From: Lachnospiraceae bacterium
GTDB taxonomy: Bacteria; Bacillota; Clostridia; Lachnospirales; Lachnospiraceae
Reading direction: 5' to 3'
Assembly: GCA_910574715.1 (NCBI GenBank)
Contig: CAJTCH010000004.1
Location: 116,680 to 180,679 of the forward strand
DNA length: 64,000 nucleotides
Part shown: positions 35,235 to 43,228 of the stretch, piece by piece
Position numbering within the stretch: the stretch's first letter is position 1
How the letters are laid out: each line of letters opens with the position of its first letter
Notes under the pieces: model-generated
What the model saw: only the letters and a program-made list of their open reading frames with translations
Databases searched by the model: none
Told to the model about the DNA's origin: nothing
Program-made: the position numbers and the translations under genes

Positions 35235-36755
35235 ATGATTATGAAAACAAGGTATTTTATGGGGATAGATATAGGGACATATGAGAGCAAGGGGGCTGTC
35301 ATAGACGAACGGGGTAAGGTCATTATGACTTACTCCTGTCCGCATGTTATGGAGACGCCGAAGCCGGGATATGCTGAACATGATGCCGAGGCAACCTGGT
35401 GGAAGGATTTTTGTGAGATCAGCAGGAAGCTGATTGAGGATTCGGGTATAGAACCGGAGGAAATCGAGGCGGTTGGATGCAGTACGATCGCTCCCTGTTG
35501 TCTGCCGGTGGATGAGAAGCTGCGCCCTCTAAGGAAAGCGATCCTGTACGGAGTGGACGTCCGGGTCGGAGAAGAGATCGAATATCTGGAGAATACTTTT
35601 GGAAAGGAAGAACTGTTCCAAAAGTGCGGAACGCCGATCACGTCTCAGTCAGCCGGTGCGAAATTACTCTGGATAAAGAACCATGAACCGGATATCTATG
35701 CGAAGACATATAAATTTATTACAGGAAGTACCTACTTAACAGCGAAACTGACCGGTGAATTTGTGATAGACCGTTATACGGCAGCATGCTGGACGCCGAT
35801 GTACAACATCGGGAAGCAGGATTGGGAAGAAGACCTGTCGCTGTTTTGCCGCCGGGATCAGTTGGCGGAATGCAGATGGTCGGATGAAGTGATCGGAACC
35901 GTAACGCCTGCTGCGGCTGCCGAGACCGGGCTTAGTGTTCATACGAAGGTGATTACGGGAACGGCTGACGCGTCTGCGGAAGCTTTCAGCGTGGGCGTAA
36001 TGAAACCGGGCGATATGATGGTTATGTATGGTTCTTCCATATTTATTATTCATGTGGTGGAAAATTTTACCAAAGACAGAAGATTATGGGCGGGACCTTA
36101 TCTGTTCCCGGGCACATATTCTATGGCGGCGGGAATGTCAACTTCGGGGACGCTTACCAGATGGTATAAAGAGCAGTTCGCAAGAGACGTGGCGGCAGAG
36201 GCAGAAGAGCGCGGGCAGAATGCTTATGAGGAGTTGGCGAAGAGAGCAGAGGATATTCCGGCAGGATCAAAGGGAGTGATCGTTCTGCCCTATTTCTCAG
36301 GAGAACGGACTCCGATCAATGATGTGAAGGCAAAGGGAGTGATATTCGGCCTGAATGTCCTTCATACAAGGGAACATATTTACCAGGCATGCCTGGAAGG
36401 GATCGGATACGGAATAGCGCAGCATTTTGATGTGTTTGAAGAGCGGAAGATAGAGACAAAGAAGGTAATGGCAGTAGGCGGCGGCACGAAAAATGAGAAA
36501 TGGATCCAGATCGTATCGGATATCTGCGGCAGAGAACAGAAGGAAGCAGAAGAAACGATCGGGGCGGCATACGGAGACGCGCTGCTTGCCGCACTGAGCG
36601 TGAAGGTTTTTCGGACTCCCGATGAAGTGAATGAGATTATCAAGATACGAAAAGCTGTGAAACCAGATATGGAAAATCATGAATTATACCGTCCGTTAAA
36701 GGAGAAATACACGGATCTGTATCTGGCGACGAGAGAGATTATGCACCGGGACTGA
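35235..36755 (+). CDS. FGGY-family carbohydrate kinase
   Basis: 506 residues, full length. N-terminal phosphate loop MGIDIGTYESKGAVID, substrate-domain QSAGAKLLWIK, and the catalytic Asp in ITGTADASAEAFSVG, with C-terminal VMAVGGGTKNEKWIQIVSD ATP-binding region. Family members phosphorylate ketoses or polyols (xylulose, ribulose, glycerol, erythritol, autoinducer-2). An alternative start is ATG 35241; both have the weak SD gtgagg. Last enzyme of the operon. Likely traps the imported or SDR-oxidised substrate. Confidence 0.9.
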   Translation: MIMKTRYFMGIDIGTYESKGAVIDERGKVIMTYSCPHVMETPKPGYAEHDAEATWWKDFCEISRKLIEDSGIEPEEIEAVGCSTIAPCCLPVDEKLRPLRKAILYGVDVRVGEEIEYLENTFGKEELFQKCGTPITSQSAGAKLLWIKNHEPDIYAKTYKFITGSTYLTAKLTGEFVIDRYTAACWTPMYNIGKQDWEEDLSLFCRRDQLAECRWSDEVIGTVTPAAAAETGLSVHTKVITGTADASAEAFSVGVMKPGDMMVMYGSSIFIIHVVENFTKDRRLWAGPYLFPGTYSMAAGMSTSGTLTRWYKEQFARDVAAEAEERGQNAYEELAKRAEDIPAGSKGVIVLPYFSGERTPINDVKAKGVIFGLNVLHTREHIYQACLEGIGYGIAQHFDVFEERKIETKKVMAVGGGTKNEKWIQIVSDICGREQKEAEETIGAAYGDALLAALSVKVFRTPDEVNEIIKIRKAVKPDMENHELYRPLKEKYTDLYLATREIMHRD

Positions 36756-36788
36756 TACGGTAATATAGTTGATGAGAGGGATTGGCTT

Positions 36789-37559
36789 ATGATCAGAAAT
36801 GAGAGACTGGAATGTATTGAGCGGTATGTGATGGAGCACAAATATGCTTCCACAGAAGAATTAATGAAAGCGCTGAATGTATCTAAAGCGACTGTGCGCA
36901 GAGATCTGTCATTATTGTCTGACAGCGACAATCTGAAGATCGTCCGCGGCGGAGTTATGCAGCGCAATACGGAAAGTACGAAATATGAGCCGTCCTATGA
37001 TGAGAAGATTATGATAAATGAAGACGAGAAAAGACGGATTGCAAAGCGGGCGAGCGAGCTGATCTCGGAAGGTACAACGATCGTGCTGGACTCCGGCACA
37101 ACGATCCTGCATCTGACCGAAGAGATGAATCGATTTAAACAGCTTGTCGTTGCGACGTGTGATGTCCGAAATGCTGTCTCGCTGGCAAAATGCGACGACC
37201 TGGATGTTATGATGATCGGCGGGGGAATGATCAGGGGCGGATTTTTTACGGTGATCGGCAGTATGGTGGAGAAGATGATCAGGGATTTGAATTTCAATCA
37301 GGCATTCATATCCTGTGATGCGGTGAATATAAAAAACGGCGTCATGATCACGAATTTTGATGAGGTTCAGATTAAGCAGTCTATGATCGCGTCATCCCAT
37401 GAAGTGATTCTTCTTGTAGATCACGGCAAGATCGAGTCGGTATCCTTCGGTTCATTTGCAAGCCTTGACCAGATCGACAAGATCATTACAGGGGTAGAAC
37501 TGCCGGATGAAACATACAACAAATTCATAAGCCTGGGGATCGATATAGAGCGCGTATAA
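36789..37559 (+). CDS. DeoR-family transcriptional regulator
   Basis: 256 residues. N-terminal winged HTH (ASTEELMKALNVSKATVRRD) and the DeoR sugar-phosphate sensor domain with DSGTTILHLTEEM and MIGGGMIRGGFFTVIG. DeoR repressors are released by a phosphorylated sugar intermediate, consistent with the FGGY kinase upstream. Probably represses the perfect consensus promoter at 28660 (inference). SD agaggga before ATG 36789. Confidence 0.92.
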   Translation: MIRNERLECIERYVMEHKYASTEELMKALNVSKATVRRDLSLLSDSDNLKIVRGGVMQRNTESTKYEPSYDEKIMINEDEKRRIAKRASELISEGTTIVLDSGTTILHLTEEMNRFKQLVVATCDVRNAVSLAKCDDLDVMMIGGGMIRGGFFTVIGSMVEKMIRDLNFNQAFISCDAVNIKNGVMITNFDEVQIKQSMIASSHEVILLVDHGKIESVSFGSFASLDQIDKIITGVELPDETYNKFISLGIDIERV

Positions 37560-37564
37560 ACATC

Positions 37565-37593
37565 TTTCAATTGAATCCAAATAAGTGTATAAT
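37565..37593 (+). promoter_or_regulatory. candidate promoter of the exonuclease gene
   Basis: TTTCAA (37565-37570), 17 bases, TATAAT (37588-37593), directly after the DeoR stop codon. Confidence 0.5.
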
Positions 37594-37640
37594 AGCTTAA
37601 GCACATAAGAAGCTAAGTGTACCTTAAAGGAGAAGAGAAG

Positions 37641-38318
37641 ATGCTTGGAGAAAAACGAGGAAGAAAGCTTGATAAATATATGCCGGATTACGTGGTCTTC
37701 GACCTGGAGACGACCGGGACGAATTCTAACAGCGACGCAGTCATAGAGATCTCGGCGGTCAAGGTGAAGAAGGGCAGGGTCGAGGATGAATTCTCGACTC
37801 TGGTCAACCCCGAATGCCCGATTCCGTTCTATGCGTCGCAGGTCAATAACATCTACGACAGCATGGTGAAGGATGCGCCGGTGTTCAGGGATGCGTTGGC
37901 GAAGTTCAATGAATTCATCGGCGGCATGGTCCTGGTGGGACATAACATACACACGTTTGATATGAAGTTTATCTGGCGGGACGCAGAAAATTATTGGGGG
38001 AAGACGATCGCGAATGACTACATAGATACGCTGACGCTTGCCAGGCAGTGTCTTTGGCAGTTGTCCCATTATAAGCTGGTGGATCTGGCGTCCCATTATC
38101 ACATATCAGCAGACGGAGCGCACCGTGCGCTTGCGGACTGCCGTATGAATCAGAAGGTGTTCGAGATGCTGGGGAAGGAACTGGAATCTCCGGCGGTGAA
38201 GGCGAATACGAGAACTTGTCCGAAGTGCGGGCAGTTCCTTAAGAAGCGCAGCGGGAAGTTCGGTGAGTTCTGGGGCTGTAGCGGGTATCCGGCATGCAGA
38301 TACACAGAGAATATATGA
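37641..38318 (+). CDS. DEDDh 3'-5' exonuclease with C-terminal topoisomerase-type zinc finger
   Basis: 225 residues from ATG 37641 (ggagaagagaag upstream). Exonuclease residues are VFDLETTGT (two acidic ligands), HNIHTFDMKF (Asp) and HRALADC (His and Asp), the DnaQ/PolC-like epsilon pattern. The last 40 residues, CPKCGQFLKKRSGKFGEFWG then CSGYPACRY, form a four-Cys zinc finger of the topoisomerase I type. The fusion suggests single-stranded DNA binding with trimming. Monocistronic. Confidence 0.88.
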   Translation: MLGEKRGRKLDKYMPDYVVFDLETTGTNSNSDAVIEISAVKVKKGRVEDEFSTLVNPECPIPFYASQVNNIYDSMVKDAPVFRDALAKFNEFIGGMVLVGHNIHTFDMKFIWRDAENYWGKTIANDYIDTLTLARQCLWQLSHYKLVDLASHYHISADGAHRALADCRMNQKVFEMLGKELESPAVKANTRTCPKCGQFLKKRSGKFGEFWGCSGYPACRYTENI

Positions 38319-38495
38319 TAAGGGAAGCATAACGGGATTTATAGATAATACAAATAAAAATCATATGTTCATGCGGAAAAGTGATTGGAATTCGAGACGC
38401 AGGACGGATATACTGAAACTAACGAAAAGGAAGGCGAATGCGAAGCATTTTTGAAGATGTCTTCCGGCGATACATGAAAGAGGAGGTATATCAGT

Positions 38496-38900
38496 ATGTC
38501 TATTACAGCGGAGACCGCAAAGTCACATGCAAATGATCCGGCAGTATTATGCTGCAGAGCAGAGGAAGGGATCACGATCGAGGCGGCGAATCTGGAAGAT
38601 CCAGCGATCTTTGATGAATTGGTTGATTCAGGGCTGCTGAACCTGGACGGATGTCTGACGATCGGTCAGGTGTTGGGAGCAAAGTTAACAAAGACGAGCG
38701 ATTCCTTATGCCCGCTGACGGCCGAGAATGTGGAAGGCTTCAAGGACGCGGCAGAAGATGACGCGACGGAAGAGACAGAAGAAGCCGCGGCGCCGGCAGC
38801 AGAGATGAGCGTACAGGGAGCAGTCACTACGATAAGGGGCGGCAAGGTGATCATTTCCATCAAGGAAGGCAAGGATATCTATCTGGAGCTTCCGATTTGA
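38496..38900 (+). CDS. small protein resembling the N-terminal segment of D-proline reductase PrdA
   Basis: 134 residues. Residues 1-80 (MSITAETAKSHANDPAVLCC, then EEGITIEAANLEDP and LTIGQVLGAKLTKTSDSLCPLT) look like the N-terminus of the D-proline reductase proprotein as I remember it. A Glu/Ala-rich linker and a short beta-rich end (TTIRGGKVIISIKEGKDIYL) follow. The reductase's catalytic and pyruvoyl-forming parts are absent, so it cannot be the enzyme. Function unknown. SD gaggaggt precedes ATG 38496. The similarity is from memory and unsearched. Confidence 0.55.
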   Translation: MSITAETAKSHANDPAVLCCRAEEGITIEAANLEDPAIFDELVDSGLLNLDGCLTIGQVLGAKLTKTSDSLCPLTAENVEGFKDAAEDDATEETEEAAAPAAEMSVQGAVTTIRGGKVIISIKEGKDIYLELPI

Positions 38901-38929
38901 TCCCCGCAGGCAGCGGACTGACGGGATGT

Positions 38930-39049
38930 GCTTGCGTGTACATTTTTGAGTCAAATACCCCGCTGCAAGCAACGGGGCATCAAATTTGCAACGCTGCAGA
39001 GCAGCGGGGTATTTGACCCTCGCGGCAGTCGCCAAATGTGCATGCAAGC
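38930..39049. repeat. nested palindromic intergenic element, possibly interspersed
   Basis: The 17-mer GTCAAATACCCCGCTGC (38950-38966) recurs inverted and perfect at 39001-39017. Outside it GCTTGCGTGTACATTT (38930-38945) pairs with AAATGTGCATGCAAGC (39034-39049) with two G-U positions. Inside is a small CCCCG...CGGGG hairpin (38958-38977). No ORF. The design resembles REP/MITE-like elements common in gut clostridia. Confidence 0.65.
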
Positions 39050-39092
39050 ATGCCCGCTTGGCTCGTTGCTCGCGGGAATAATGCATGAAATA

Positions 39093-39135
39093 AGCAGAGG
39101 ATTCGGTACGTTACGGTACTAATCCTCTGCTTTTA
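39093..39135. terminator. bidirectional intrinsic terminator
   Basis: AGCAGAGGATT (39093-39103) pairs perfectly with AATCCTCTGCT (39121-39131), with TTTAT after it on the plus side and TTATTTC on the minus side. It overlaps the stop of the minus-strand flavodoxin gene and also ends the plus-strand transcript of the PrdA-like gene. Confidence 0.8.
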
Positions 39136-39643
39136 TCTTCCGCAATATCTTTTCCACAAATACCTTGGCGTGTTCGAGGTCCAGACTGTCGGGATGTGTC
39201 AGCGCCGCGTCGAAGTTGCGGATGCACAGGTTGATCTGTGAGGCGTTCTTGTCGGTGCGCAGGGCTTCGTATTTCTGGCGGACCCGGTGGGGCATCTTGC
39301 CCTGGCAGATAAATGCGCCCAGATAGTCGTTGTCGGATTCGATCCACGCGTTGGCGCTGTACTCAATGGCGCTGTAATACTCGGGCGAATCGCCCATCCC
39401 GCAGGTTCCGAAGAGGGCGATCTGCTTGCCGCTTAATCCGCTTAGGAAGTCGCTGACGGCCATGCTGCAGGAACCCCGGTGTACGCAGAATCCGATGAAG
39501 TAGACCTTTGCTTCCGGGATCGTCTTGTCGGTTGTGATATCGATCAGATCTTTTGAGGTGCCCGGAAGATGGGAGAAGATAGTTGCGGCTATTTTCTTCG
39601 TATTGCCGGATTCACTTTGATACAGTACAAGATATTCGATCAT
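39119..39643 (-). CDS. flavodoxin-family protein, possibly BilS-like
   Basis: 174 residues. The FMN phosphate loop SESGNTKKIA is at residues 9-18, then FIGFCVHRGSCSM and ALFGTCGMGDSPEYY. The C-terminal part, LGAFICQGKMPHRVRQKYEA and NFDAALTHPDSLDLEHA, recalls the flavodoxin BilS that accompanies bilirubin reductase in gut Firmicutes, but no reductase gene is present here. SD aggagg before ATG 39643. Last of four minus-strand genes. Confidence 0.8.
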   Translation of the reverse strand: MIEYLVLYQSESGNTKKIAATIFSHLPGTSKDLIDITTDKTIPEAKVYFIGFCVHRGSCSMAVSDFLSGLSGKQIALFGTCGMGDSPEYYSAIEYSANAWIESDNDYLGAFICQGKMPHRVRQKYEALRTDKNASQINLCIRNFDAALTHPDSLDLEHAKVFVEKILRKIKAED

Positions 39644-39679
39644 GGCCTGGCCTCCTTTCCTGGATCGTGGGGAAATGAT

Positions 39680-40387
39680 TTAGATATAACCGCCCGGTAC
39701 GCCTCCGCAGCACATTCCGCTGCCGCAGCACAGATTGCACAGGATATTGGCGATACAAAGCTTCGTACACCAACTGCTTCCGACGGTGTATGTAGTCTCG
39801 TAGGGGTCTTGCTGCCGCTGATACCAGCTTCCGCCGCTCTGGAAACGGTTGACCAGAAGTTGATACTGGAAATTATTGGGTTCAAGGCGGAGCGCTTCCT
39901 GGGCATGCTGCAGTGCGATTACGTTGTTGCCGATGCCGGAATTGGCAAGCGCACTGTAATAGAACCAGCGTGCGTTCCGGTCTCTGATCCCGTTGAGGAG
40001 GTTCAGAGCTTCCCGGTAATGACGGCTGTTGATGAAGTTGCTTGCCGCCTTCATATGAAGGTCATCTTCCGATTCGGTGGGACCGGCGTCTGCCTGACGG
40101 TACTGTCCGCTGAAGCCGCGGAAGCTGCCGAACCCGCCGAATCCGCCGAAATCACCCGACGGATCATAACCGTCCTGGGCGCTACCGGAAGTCTGGTATT
40201 CACGTTCCTGCATGATCTGCTGATATGCCTGCTGAACTTCCTTGAACCGCGCTTCGGCCTGATCCTTGTTGGGATTGTTGATGTTGGCGTCAGGGTGGTA
40301 TTTGCGGCTTAAGCTTCTGTATGCTTTTTTGATCTCTTCATCTGAGGCGCTCTGTGATACGCCTAAGACGCTGTATGGATTTATCAT
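39680..40387 (-). CDS. DnaJ-domain protein with TPR-like region and Cys-rich tail
   Basis: 235 residues. The N-terminal J-domain (about 1-65, [20 protein letters not shown], with HPD in RKYHPDAN) is complete. A Gly/Phe-rich linker, a helical TPR-like segment (about 125-195) and a Cys-rich end, [16 protein letters not shown], follow. No zinc-binding CxxCxGxG repeats, so it is a class III J-protein that would recruit a DnaK to a specific client. SD aggag before ATG 40387. Confidence 0.85.
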   Translation of the reverse strand: MINPYSVLGVSQSASDEEIKKAYRSLSRKYHPDANINNPNKDQAEARFKEVQQAYQQIMQEREYQTSGSAQDGYDPSGDFGGFGGFGSFRGFSGQYRQADAGPTESEDDLHMKAASNFINSRHYREALNLLNGIRDRNARWFYYSALANSGIGNNVIALQHAQEALRLEPNNFQYQLLVNRFQSGGSWYQRQQDPYETTYTVGSSWCTKLCIANILCNLCCGSGMCCGGVPGGYI

Positions 40388-40440
40388 GGTTATACTCCTG
40401 AAACTGACTGAATGATCTTACCCGGTTGGGTATGGCAAAC

Positions 40441-41262
40441 TCAGCGCCGTGATGTTACTTCTGTGTAACGGCACCACACGCCAGAATACAATATATTGCG
40501 AAGAATGTCAACATGCAGAAGAATCGGCAGCTTCTCGAATTCCCGGGAGCATTCCGCCATCATCAGGGTCAGCAGATGTCGGCTGTTTTCTGCAAAAAGC
40601 GAGTCTTTCTGATACGCTTCTTTGAAAGGGTTATAGGTTCCTGCTGCGATATCCTTTTCTACATCCTCGTAAGCATCCATCAGATAGATGAATTTGCCCA
40701 GGAAGAAACCGATCTTTCGGAGAGAAGGTTCCCACTCGTCCCTGCGGCAGGCGAAGATCTCTGACATAATATTGCCGAAGATTCCCGCCATCAGATCAAT
40801 GTTCTGTTCGTTCTGCCGTTCCAGCTCGGACAGTCTTCGGAGATTATCCGATACGGCCGCAATTTTATGGGGGTATTGCTGCTGGATCGTTCTCATATGA
40901 GGATATAAGAGCCGGGCTTCGATGTAACGCCGCCGTCTGCGTTCGTCTTCCCAGTCGTCCTTGCACTTGAAATAAGAGAGGATGAGATTGACGGCGGCGG
41001 CGTAATCCGTGTATTCGTTGGTTCTGGCCAGGTGCTTTTCCAGAGGGTGCGCGATGCAGTTCACCGTTACTTCCCTGGTATCCGGTTCGTACAGCCCGGT
41101 CAGAAGTACGATGAGAAAGGTCATATCATAAGATAAAGTAAGCTGTCCGCGGATGCCGTAAGATTCTTTCAGACGCTTGCAGAGTCCGCAGTAGTAGGAG
41201 TGATATACGTCATAATCTTTGAATTTCATCTCGGCCTTGTTGATTGCGATATATCCAAACAT
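40441..41262 (-). CDS. DUF5685-family protein
   Basis: 273 residues. It starts MFGYIAINKAEMKFKDYD and has a conserved CGLC pair (HSYYCGLCKRLKESYG, about residue 31) and Cys residues in VNCIAH and YFKCKDDWED, with YLMDAYEDVEKDIAAGTYN late. All-helical, possibly metal-binding or prenyltransferase-fold-like. I recognise the DUF5685 family only; function unknown. It lies 13 bases after the zinc-ribbon gene and 53 before the J-protein gene, which suggests the J-protein and this protein work together. Confidence 0.75.
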   Translation of the reverse strand: MFGYIAINKAEMKFKDYDVYHSYYCGLCKRLKESYGIRGQLTLSYDMTFLIVLLTGLYEPDTREVTVNCIAHPLEKHLARTNEYTDYAAAVNLILSYFKCKDDWEDERRRRRYIEARLLYPHMRTIQQQYPHKIAAVSDNLRRLSELERQNEQNIDLMAGIFGNIMSEIFACRRDEWEPSLRKIGFFLGKFIYLMDAYEDVEKDIAAGTYNPFKEAYQKDSLFAENSRHLLTLMMAECSREFEKLPILLHVDILRNILYSGVWCRYTEVTSRR

Positions 41263-41275
41263 GTAGTTATCCTCA

Positions 41276-41671
41276 TTAGCTGTTCTTGATAAAGGTTGCG
41301 CTGCATTTCGGGCAGCGGATCTCTATGCGTCCCTTGCCTCTCGGGATGCGGATCTTCTGCCGGCAGGCCGGACATTTGTAGATGTGGTGGGTCTTGCGCT
41401 GTATCATCAGGTTCTTCTGCCGGTAAACGGCGGTCCGCAGCTTATATGTTTTGTTCAGATACCATTGGTTCTCCGAAGAGCGCTTGTAGATATTCCGTGA
41501 AAACATGCGGAAATAAGAATAGATGATGCAGAACCAGGATACAAGCGACAGGATCATGCTGTGATTCCAGCCTGCAAGCACCATGGAGACCACACCGGTA
41601 ATAATTGTAAATTTGCCCAGAGAATCCATTCCGTAGCGTCCGTACATAAAGCGAATTAATTTTTCTTTCAA
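41276..41671 (-). CDS. small membrane protein with C-terminal zinc ribbon
   Basis: 131 residues from a TTG start at 41671, chosen because AGGAGG lies 9 bases upstream; an ATG 10 residues further in is the alternative. Two hydrophobic helices (about residues 20-60) are followed by a basic segment and a zinc ribbon CPACRQKIRI...CPKCSATF. Function unknown. First gene of the minus-strand block, divergent from the cysteine desulfidase-like gene. Confidence 0.7.
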   Translation of the reverse strand: MKEKLIRFMYGRYGMDSLGKFTIITGVVSMVLAGWNHSMILSLVSWFCIIYSYFRMFSRNIYKRSSENQWYLNKTYKLRTAVYRQKNLMIQRKTHHIYKCPACRQKIRIPRGKGRIEIRCPKCSATFIKNS

Positions 41672-41765
41672 GTGAATCAACCTCCTAAACTTATTTATAA
41701 TCATACGCGGGGAAAGGAGAAAGTCAATAAATTGCGGATAAAAAATATATAAAGTTTTTAAAGTC

Positions 41766-41794
41766 TTTATACACAGATCGGTTCGTGCTATAAT
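41766..41794 (+). promoter_or_regulatory. candidate promoter of the desulfidase-sortase operon
   Basis: TTTATA (41766-41771), 17 bases, TATAAT (41789-41794). Good -10, weak -35. Confidence 0.45.
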
Positions 41795-41839
41795 AGAAAG
41801 CACGTTGGGATACAGTAAATGATTGGCGGAGTTAGAGAA

Positions 41840-43210
41840 ATGGACAGATTAACAAGATTGATCAAAGATGATATGAAACCGGCGCTGGGGGTGACGGAGC
41901 CGGGGGCGATTGCTTTTGCGGTGGCAAGCGCCAGGGCGCGGATTCAAGGTGAGGTTAAGAAGGTCCGCGTGGCGCTTAATTCGGGTATGTATAAGAATGC
42001 CTATACCTGCGGGATCCCGAATTCGGCCAGGTTCGGGAATCTCTATGCGGCGGCGTTAGGAGCGGTGGCTGCTGATGCAGGCCGGGGGTTGGAGTCTCTG
42101 GCAGAGATTACCCCGGAAGATGACGAGAGAGCGTCGCGTCTGGTGGATGACGGCGCGGTCGAGGTAGTTATGGATCATATCGGTTCCAATATCACGATTG
42201 ATGCGGAAGTAGAGACGGATCAGGAATGGTGTGCGGTACATATCCGGGACAGCCATACGAATATTGTGGCTATAGAGAAGAATGGGGAGCGGATCGGTGA
42301 AAGTTCTGATGCATATAACGGCGGTGCAGGAGAAAGAAGCTTTGACCAGGGCGGAACTGATGCAGACAGAGTGTGCGAAGACAAGGATATACCGATGATT
42401 CATCGGTATTCTCTGCGTGATATATTGAGTTATGTCAACGAGGTGCCGGAAGAGGAGATTGATTTCATACAGGATGCTTTTGCCATGAATATGGAATTGC
42501 TGGAGGAAGGGCTGGCATCTGACCGGACAGTGATCACGAAGCGGCTTCTGAAAGAGAACGGCGGTAAGGTGATATCGGAGCATCCTCTCCGGACAGCGCA
42601 GCTATTATGTAACGGAGCGATTGAGGCGAGAGTATTAGGGCTTAGCAGGCCGGCAATGAGTATTACAGGGAGCGGGGCTCACGGCATTATCGTGACGATG
42701 CCGCTGCTGGCATGGTATCGGACGGCGGGCTGTCCGGGTGAAGGTCCCTATGGTCTTCCGGCAAGGGAGAAGGGTGCGGCGGACGGATCGGTTCTCCTGC
42801 GGGCAGCGGCGCTAAGTTTCTTGATTACAATGTATATCAAGGAGTATTCGGGAAGACTGTCGGCATTCTGCGGGTGCGGGATCGCGGCAGGAACGGGGAT
42901 GGCATGCGGTCTGGCATATATGAGGGGCGCAGACGAGGCGGCGGCAGGCAGGGTGATCCAGAATATGGCGAGCGGCCTGACCGGTATGATCTGCGACGGA
43001 GGAAACCACGGCTGCACGATGAAAGGGATCGTGGCAGTGGATGCGGCGTTCAGGTCTGTGGATCTGGCGCTGGACGGCGTATGTATCGGAGAGATCCATG
43101 GAATCAACGGGAAGACGCCGGAGGATACCATGAGGCATATGGGGATGATCGCATCTCCGGGAATGGTCGAGACAGAGAAGACGATCGTAGAGATCATGGA
43201 GCAGAAATGA
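41840..43210 (+). CDS. L-cysteine desulfidase-like / UPF0597 (YhaM) family protein
   Basis: 456 residues from ATG 41840 (ggag 9 bases upstream; ATG 41819 lacks an SD). It begins with the family segment MKPALGVTEPGAIAFAVA. Cys residues for a [4Fe-4S] cluster are in FCGCGIAAGTGMACG and ICDGGNHGC, as in serine dehydratase alpha-type proteins. Methanogen relatives release sulfide from cysteine. E. coli YhaM has a related role. Probably cytoplasmic cysteine breakdown giving pyruvate, ammonia and sulfide, but substrate is inferred from family. Confidence 0.85.
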   Translation: MDRLTRLIKDDMKPALGVTEPGAIAFAVASARARIQGEVKKVRVALNSGMYKNAYTCGIPNSARFGNLYAAALGAVAADAGRGLESLAEITPEDDERASRLVDDGAVEVVMDHIGSNITIDAEVETDQEWCAVHIRDSHTNIVAIEKNGERIGESSDAYNGGAGERSFDQGGTDADRVCEDKDIPMIHRYSLRDILSYVNEVPEEEIDFIQDAFAMNMELLEEGLASDRTVITKRLLKENGGKVISEHPLRTAQLLCNGAIEARVLGLSRPAMSITGSGAHGIIVTMPLLAWYRTAGCPGEGPYGLPAREKGAADGSVLLRAAALSFLITMYIKEYSGRLSAFCGCGIAAGTGMACGLAYMRGADEAAAGRVIQNMASGLTGMICDGGNHGCTMKGIVAVDAAFRSVDLALDGVCIGEIHGINGKTPEDTMRHMGMIASPGMVETEKTIVEIMEQK

Positions 43211-43228
43211 TATAGAGGAGTGTATGAT

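Noticed and set aside
38438-38536. A 32-codon ORF (MRSIFEDVFRRYMKEEVYQY) with an SD-like aaaggaagg before the PrdA-like gene
   Set aside because: It overlaps the start of the next gene in another frame, is very short and has no recognisable family; a leader peptide cannot be shown.
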